Source: Sweltsa coloradensis (lineage: Eukaryota > Arthropoda > Insecta > Plecoptera > Chloroperlidae). Taken from it: 64,000 nt of DNA. The position numbers were made by a program, and so were the translations under genes. Shown here one piece after another: positions 59,051 through 64,000 of this stretch. The DNA is taken from the NCBI GenBank assembly GCA_024449915.1, contig JAMZAV010000915.1, forward strand, positions 186,001-250,000, in the 5' to 3' direction. The notes below the pieces were generated by a model. That model was given only the letters and a program-made list of their open reading frames with translations. It made no database searches and was not told the origin of the DNA. The stretch's first letter is position 1. Each line of letters opens with the position of its first letter.

Positions 59051-60561
59051 GGTATAAACCCTATAGATTTTAACTGTCCCCTATATCCTATAGAAAAGAT
59101 GCCTTATTAGTGTATAATCAATCACGTTGATTGTTATATATTTGATATTAGAACACAACTAGTAAACCATAACATGTTGATGTGTAAACAACCTATTGTA
59201 CACCATACATCCCACGTGCACTATGAATTTCATAAAAAACTTCAATTGCACATTTTTTTTTACTTTCAGAGATAATCTGAGTTTCAAATGAAGAAATCTT
59301 TTAATCTGCATTTAAGACGCCAAAAATATTGGGTGGGGCGGTAAAGGAGCGGGAAGGGGGTAGAATGAGATGAGTACACCAAGATACAGTTATTTGAATC
59401 AGTAAATTGTATTTTCATAAACTCTATGAGAAGGGCACACTATTTGTGCTAAAAATACATTTCTATTCACTATCACAATAACTGCGCCGAATACATTTTC
59501 ACCAGACGAAGTCGGCTACATAAGTCCTCGGTTTACAGCATACAATGTGCCCTATAACTCGCTCTGTCACCGCTCTCCATATAAAACACAATACCTACAG
59601 CGTGTTGCGTGTATCTGCCATTGTGAAGCTACTCAGTATATCTGCCACTGTGAAGCTACTCTGCGAGCACCAGTTGATTTGTTATGTAGGGATACTAAAT
59701 GATCTGGCCACATCGTTTCCACATTCACCTATCAATATTTAACGCGCTCTATCCCTGAGAGGCCGCGAGGCACCATGCCGCGCCGCTGAGTAATCTCTCC
59801 GAGGAGCATCCCCTAAGCCCGCGTCTAGTTACACGCCACATTGTATTCGTTAAAACCGGGTGGTGGTTTTTATTTTTGGATTATTCTCGCATGTTGTCGG
59901 TTAATTGTATGTTGTATATCCATGTTAAACTCGTTTAACATGCGCATTTATGTGAATAAATGTTCAATTTACAGGTTAAATTTCACACAATGCGGTATAG
60001 TTGTATTTATCTTAATACAATTGAATGGACGGAACCAGCATGAAACCCCAAATACGATGTTACGATAGTCATTAATATTAAATTGGATTCGGAAAGTGTT
60101 TGTTTTCTCGTCATTGTGGGGTTTTTATAATATAATTTAGTATTTCTTATAATATAATAACAATAGACAACATTTTAATTGGCATCTTCAAATAATGTGT
60201 TAAATTAAAATCAGATCTAGAATGTAGAGTATAAATGGTAAAGCTGCATTGAACATTTAAGGAAATATAATGCTATTGGTATTTAATCGTACGTGTTTTC
60301 CACACGTCGCCATTGTAATGTAATTTACAACCTCTCACGTGAATACATCTCTGTGAAGTTGATCGTGTAATAATTTATTTTAAATGATAAATTTCAACAC
60401 CATTAATTATTTTCATTAGATTTATATATTTCTGTGCACAGTTGTACAATTTCAAATTTTAAAATATTACTACAATTTTTTCATAGTGAAATTTTATAAA
60501 TTGATGGTCACACGCTTAAAACGGTGACACAATTCAAACAATTCGCGTTCTTTGCTTTCAG
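59051..60561. other. Non-coding DNA before the CSGALNACT exon
   Basis: No repeat of certain class. A GC-rich patch at 59745-59830 is unexplained. The pyrimidine tract CTTTGCTTTCAG at the end is the splice acceptor. Confidence 0.45.
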
Positions 60562-61342
60562 GTAACGGCCTGGCTGGATCCTCCATAGTCAACTCCGCCC
60601 AACACGACTCCCCACCCGGCTTCTACAGTCAGAACCTCTTCAACTTGACCTCCCTCCCCCTCTCGACCGCCACCGACTGTGCGTCCTATGTGCGGCGTCA
60701 AATGACCCTCGCTGAGATCGGCCGGGGACTCCCCCTCAACAACGAGTACGAGCTGATTGCCTTCAACCACTTCACCCTGAGCCGCATCTACCCCGTTGAC
60801 CTTGGCCTTGGAAAGCGCGTCGTCGAGAAGCCAATCGGATTCAAGCGGAAAGACATTCTTGACGCCATAGCGCGCGCCTTAGAAACACTAAATAAAAACC
60901 TTACGAACCCCTCGCCGAAATTACGTTACTCCCTAGACGACTTTCTAGAGGGGTTATATAGAAGTGAACCGACAACCGGTACCCAATATGAAATGTACTT
61001 TAGGACTAAAACACCAAATGTGAAACCCCCCTCGGACCAAACCCACCAGCAACCTGTCGCTAACATTGTGAGTGGGTTCACGAAAGTGACCCTGATGAGG
61101 CCGTATGCGCCCCTGCAGGTAGTGTCCCGTAGGGTACTCGCCTCGCCCGTCTCCAAGGAGATGGTGCATATCATTCTCCCGCTCTCGGGGAGGACGCCGA
61201 CGTTTCAGAGCTTCATGGACAAGTTCGTGAAGATCGCGCTGAAGAACGATCGCAGGGTGCAGCTGAGTGTGGTGTACTTTGGGGAGGAGGGGTTGTCGGA
61301 GGCCAGGGCCATCATGACCAGGGTGCTGCTCACCAAGAACAG
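60562..61342 (+). CDS. CSGALNACT internal exon, N-terminal part of CHGN domain
   Basis: This 781-nt internal exon encodes 259 codons of a chondroitin N-acetylgalactosaminyltransferase (CHGN family). The acceptor is TTTGCTTTCAG at 60561 and the donor AACAG|GTAGGC at 61342/61343. The entry phase (G from the previous exon plus GT gives Gly) fits the exon ending at 9763 exactly, and it exits in phase 2. Family signatures visible in order: ELIAFNHFTLSRIY followed by DLGLGKR and EKP; DDFLEGLYRSEP with GTQYEMYF; HIILPLSGR; and VQLSVVYFGEEGLSEARAIM. These match the segment before the catalytic DXD region in CSGALNACT1/2. The enzyme acts in the Golgi lumen and transfers GalNAc from UDP-GalNAc to terminal glucuronate. 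The catalytic C-terminal half is not in this window. The exon is GC-rich, strongly unlike the surrounding DNA. No frameshift or stop is seen, so the gene looks functional. Confidence 0.92.
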
Positions 61343-61445
61343 GTAGGCCCACGACCACTCAAAACTCACGCATGTACTAATAATGTTCATTTAAGCATCC
61401 TAACTTCACAATTAGGTTTTAAGGCGTAAGGCTTAGTCGTAAGAA

Positions 61446-61848
61446 TTGATTGATTGGATATTGCTTAACGTCTTATATTAATGCACTTTGGCTATTCGAG
61501 ACGATGAGTGGTGATAGATGAGGATGAAGTATGAACAGAATGGAGGAGGGGAAACCCGGTACCGGCACGTAGCCTACTCCTTTCAAAAAGTACAAAGGGG
61601 ACCAACGGCTTAACGTCCCATCCGAAAGGACGGTGTAACTTTGACAGTCATATAGGTTCCTCCACTAACCCGGACTGCCGAGTAGACGTCGAGGAGAACG
61701 AAGCCGTTACACTAGCTCTCGAACACTCCATCTGCTCTAACCAGCGGTATACGTGAGTTTCGCCACCACGCCCGATTCTGCTTAACTTCGGTGATCGAGT
61801 GGGAACCGGTTAAACGACCTCGGCTAAACCGCTGGCTGTCGTAAGAAT
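61446..61848 (-). mobile_element. 5S rRNA-derived SINE, most complete copy
   Basis: On the minus strand: GGTTCCCACTCGATCACCGA, AGTTAAGCAGAATCGGGCGT (closely 5S-like, including the GTTAAGCA element of 5S box A), then body ACGTATACCGCTGGTTAGAG, GTTACACCGTCCTTTCGGAT and end GTTAAGCAATATCCAATCAA. It lies 100 bp after the CSGALNACT exon. Confidence 0.85.
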
Positions 61849-62497
61849 TGGATCGTATGCAATTCGTTATAACAAGACTACGCCTTATGATGTACGACGA
61901 GTTGAGAACGTAGCAATTGAAACACATACTCGGCAGTACAAAATATTACGACTTAATACTTACGCCTTAAGCCTTATGATCAATTGTGGACTGTACTTTA
62001 GTCATATTTTACAATTTTCAAATAAATAAATCAGGAATCCACATTTGATTGAAAGCATATTATTATGTAGTGTAAGAATAACTACTGTATAGGATGACAG
62101 AAAATAAAGAAACTGTAATAAAGTACTCTACATACACTACATGCATATATATATATATATAGGTTGTTGGCTTGATGACATCATTAGATACTTCGTCTTC
62201 TTCAAAATAACCTTCCAAGGAGTATTAGGCTTGGTTTCATAAAAATGTTTTTACTAATAAGTGATAACTTTCAAATTGTCAATTAAAAAAAAAATTATTG
62301 TAACGGTTTATATAAAAGCTTATGAAAATGGTTTACATATTTTTGTAATGCTTGACATATGATTCTCCGTGTTGGTGTTCTAGGTGAATTTTGCTTTTCT
62401 GTCTTGCGTGATAAAGAGTATAGTAAGTACTAAATATTGGTTTTCCGTCCACCACTGAAATATTTATCAACTCTACAAGTTAATCATTTAGAGATTT
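61849..62497. other. Non-coding intron DNA
   Basis: (AT)n at 62144-62160; otherwise no feature. Confidence 0.4.
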
Positions 62498-63256
62498 TTG
62501 GATGAGCGTAGCGAGCGAAGCGAAGATTCCATTTCACTACACTGGAGAAAAAAATCCGGAATGTTTTTTTTTTCTTTCTTTCTTTCTTTCTGTATTTTTG
62601 TCTGTCTGTTAACACGATTCCGGCTAAACCGATACTCCGATTGCAATGAAATTTTATGGAGGCCTTCGAAATCTCTGAACTAAGAACTGCCACGTTTTGA
62701 GCGCAATCGGGAAATTTTTTCTCATAAAAAACGCAATTTTACGATTTTTTTCGATTTTTAAAAACTTTCTTCGACTTCTAACACCTACATTCTTTATCCG
62801 ATTGTAATGATTTTTTCACAGAACCTTAATTTTATGGATTAAAATATTCTTGTGAAATTTGAGCGTAATCGAAAAATTATTTCTCATGAAAATCGAAATT
62901 TTACGGGTTTTTCTTTTTTAAAACAATTCTTTGACTTATAACACCTACATGCTTTATCCTATGAAAATTATTTTTTCACAGAACCTTAGTTTTATGAATT
63001 AATATATTCGTGTAAAATTTGAGCGCAATCGAATAATTATTTCTTATAAAAGTTGCAGTTTTACGATTTTTTTTTAAATTACGATTAATTAAAAAAATTA
63101 AGTTAATTATTTATTTAATTTTATTTAATTAAAAAAAAATCTTCGGCTTAGTAATGATTTTTTCACAGAACACCAGAAAATCCGCGTAACACATGGCAGC
63201 TCAATGCACCAATTACGCTCATCCAACAACGCGGCGGGACTTAAACGTTTTCCTAG
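62498..63256 (+). mobile_element. Helentron-like element, family A, full length
   Basis: TTGGATGAGCGTAGCGAGCG to GTTTTCCTAG, with subterminal GCTCATCCAA. Body nearly the same as 8514-9293. Confidence 0.85.
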
Positions 63257-64000
63257 TATAGATAACGTTACTTAGATCCTCCATGGTCATTTTTAAATGA
63301 TTAAAAACATTGAGAACCTATAAACAAACAAATAAAAAAAACTTAGATTTATGTGCTCAAAAAGTTAAACCGTATTGAGGTATACCTTGAGTGGGCTCAA
63401 GACGGCAACCAATATAAAACATATAGTTAGGAGGCGGAGGGATGACCACAAGGATTTAGAATCCATAAATTTCCAATTCCCAAGAAACCACGTTTCGTTT
63501 TGTGAAAAACGCTTTCTCTTCAACAAGTGTCAAGCTCTAAGATAAAGTTAAGTTGACGTTCAAAATACAGATGGCTGTGCGGGTTAAATCCTCCCTCCCC
63601 AATGCCGGATTACGCTATCCATGTCATAGCCGTGCACCCTATGTTTTTCTTTACACTCTGACCTCCAACCAAATAAAATTATTCTTTAAAATTAGTTCCA
63701 CTAACATTTGCTCTATGCTGTAGGTAGTCGATTATTTGTGTGCTAAAGTATCCCAAGTGACATTGAATCAATAATCTTAACAATAATTTTTTTTAAGTTA
63801 CCCAAACTTTGAATATTGTATTTCGAAAAGGGCACAAGTCCATTTATAGTCGTTTGTAAAATTTTCAATACAGGTTATATATTATAAAGCCAAAAATCAT
63901 ATTTTCAAGTGTTTTTTATGGTGCTCAACTGCTCATAATGGAACGTTGTATGATTTTTTTTTAAACTATATTAACAATATTGAACAATATTGATAACGGT
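63257..64000. other. Non-coding intron DNA to the window end
   Basis: No gene or repeat recognised. Confidence 0.4.

Larger units (their letters stand above)
9764..60561 (+). other. CSGALNACT intron of about 50.8 kb
   Basis: The intron is defined by the donor GTCAGA at 9764 and the acceptor TTTGCTTTCAG ending at 60561, with matching phase 1 on both sides. It hosts a 7.5-kb DNA transposon, at least ten Helentron-like copies, SINEs, a LINE end, MITEs, satellites and a minus-strand gene candidate. A small missed exon between the two cannot be excluded, but phase 1 to phase 1 joining makes one unnecessary. Confidence 0.7.
61343..64000 (+). other. Downstream intron of the CSGALNACT gene (partial)
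   Basis: It starts at the donor GTAGGC. The following exon, which should continue with the FxNFTFIQL-like segment and the glycosyltransferase core, is not found before the end of the window. It holds a 5S-derived SINE and one Helentron-like element. Confidence 0.7.

Noticed and set aside
60954..61358. A 134-codon minus-strand frame opposite the CSGALNACT exon.
   Set aside because: It is the shadow of a GC-rich conserved exon; the plus-strand reading shows family motifs and splice sites, the minus one does not.
61343..64000. The next CSGALNACT exon.
   Set aside because: I looked for the expected segment following VVYFG...TKNR and found no frame with the family motifs before the window end.

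Overview
This window looks like AT-rich intronic DNA from a large, repeat-dense animal genome. It is most likely an arthropod, perhaps an insect; this is inference from repeat types, codon use and one conserved gene, not from a diagnostic marker. Nothing bacterial is present. The ends of the window lie inside introns. The host gene is a chondroitin sulfate N-acetylgalactosaminyltransferase (CSGALNACT type) on the plus strand. Two of its internal exons are visible (9629-9763 and 60562-61342), with matching phase-1 junctions and an intron of about 50.8 kb between them. The membrane anchor lies upstream of the window and the catalytic end lies downstream. Almost everything else sits in its introns. 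Layout: 1-2621 holds Helentron-like elements, one nested in another, forming a large inverted pair around a small foldback hairpin. 4948-10620 holds more such elements, a tRNA-derived SINE and the first exon. 10776-18253 is a 7.5-kb DNA transposon with terminal inverted repeats of about 960 bp. It encodes a long protein with zinc-finger-like ends and a FEN1/XPG-type nuclease domain, best placed in the Academ superfamily; one +1 frameshift breaks the nuclease domain. 18714-20814 holds small inverted-repeat elements. 21492-27999 holds further Helentron-like copies, one carrying two nested younger copies, and a decayed LINE end. Inside that block, 22279-23215 is a GC-rich minus-strand two-exon gene candidate of 211 codons that I do not recognise. 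28-60 kb is mostly non-coding: MITE pairs, a foldback of about 600 bp, tandem duplications, microsatellites, and 5S-rRNA-derived and tRNA-derived SINEs. 61446-63256 holds another 5S SINE and a full-length Helentron-like copy. How the parts relate: the gene provides long introns in which transposable elements insert and nest. The Helentron-like copies share an asymmetric terminal inverted repeat (5' end TTGGATGAGC or TTAAGCGAGC, repeated inverted about 30 bp before a CCTAG 3' end) and a short hairpin (AACGC...GCGTT). They carry no Rep-helicase, so all are non-autonomous. The transposon at 10776-18253 is the only potentially autonomous element seen. No tRNA gene, CRISPR array or bacterial-style operon is present.
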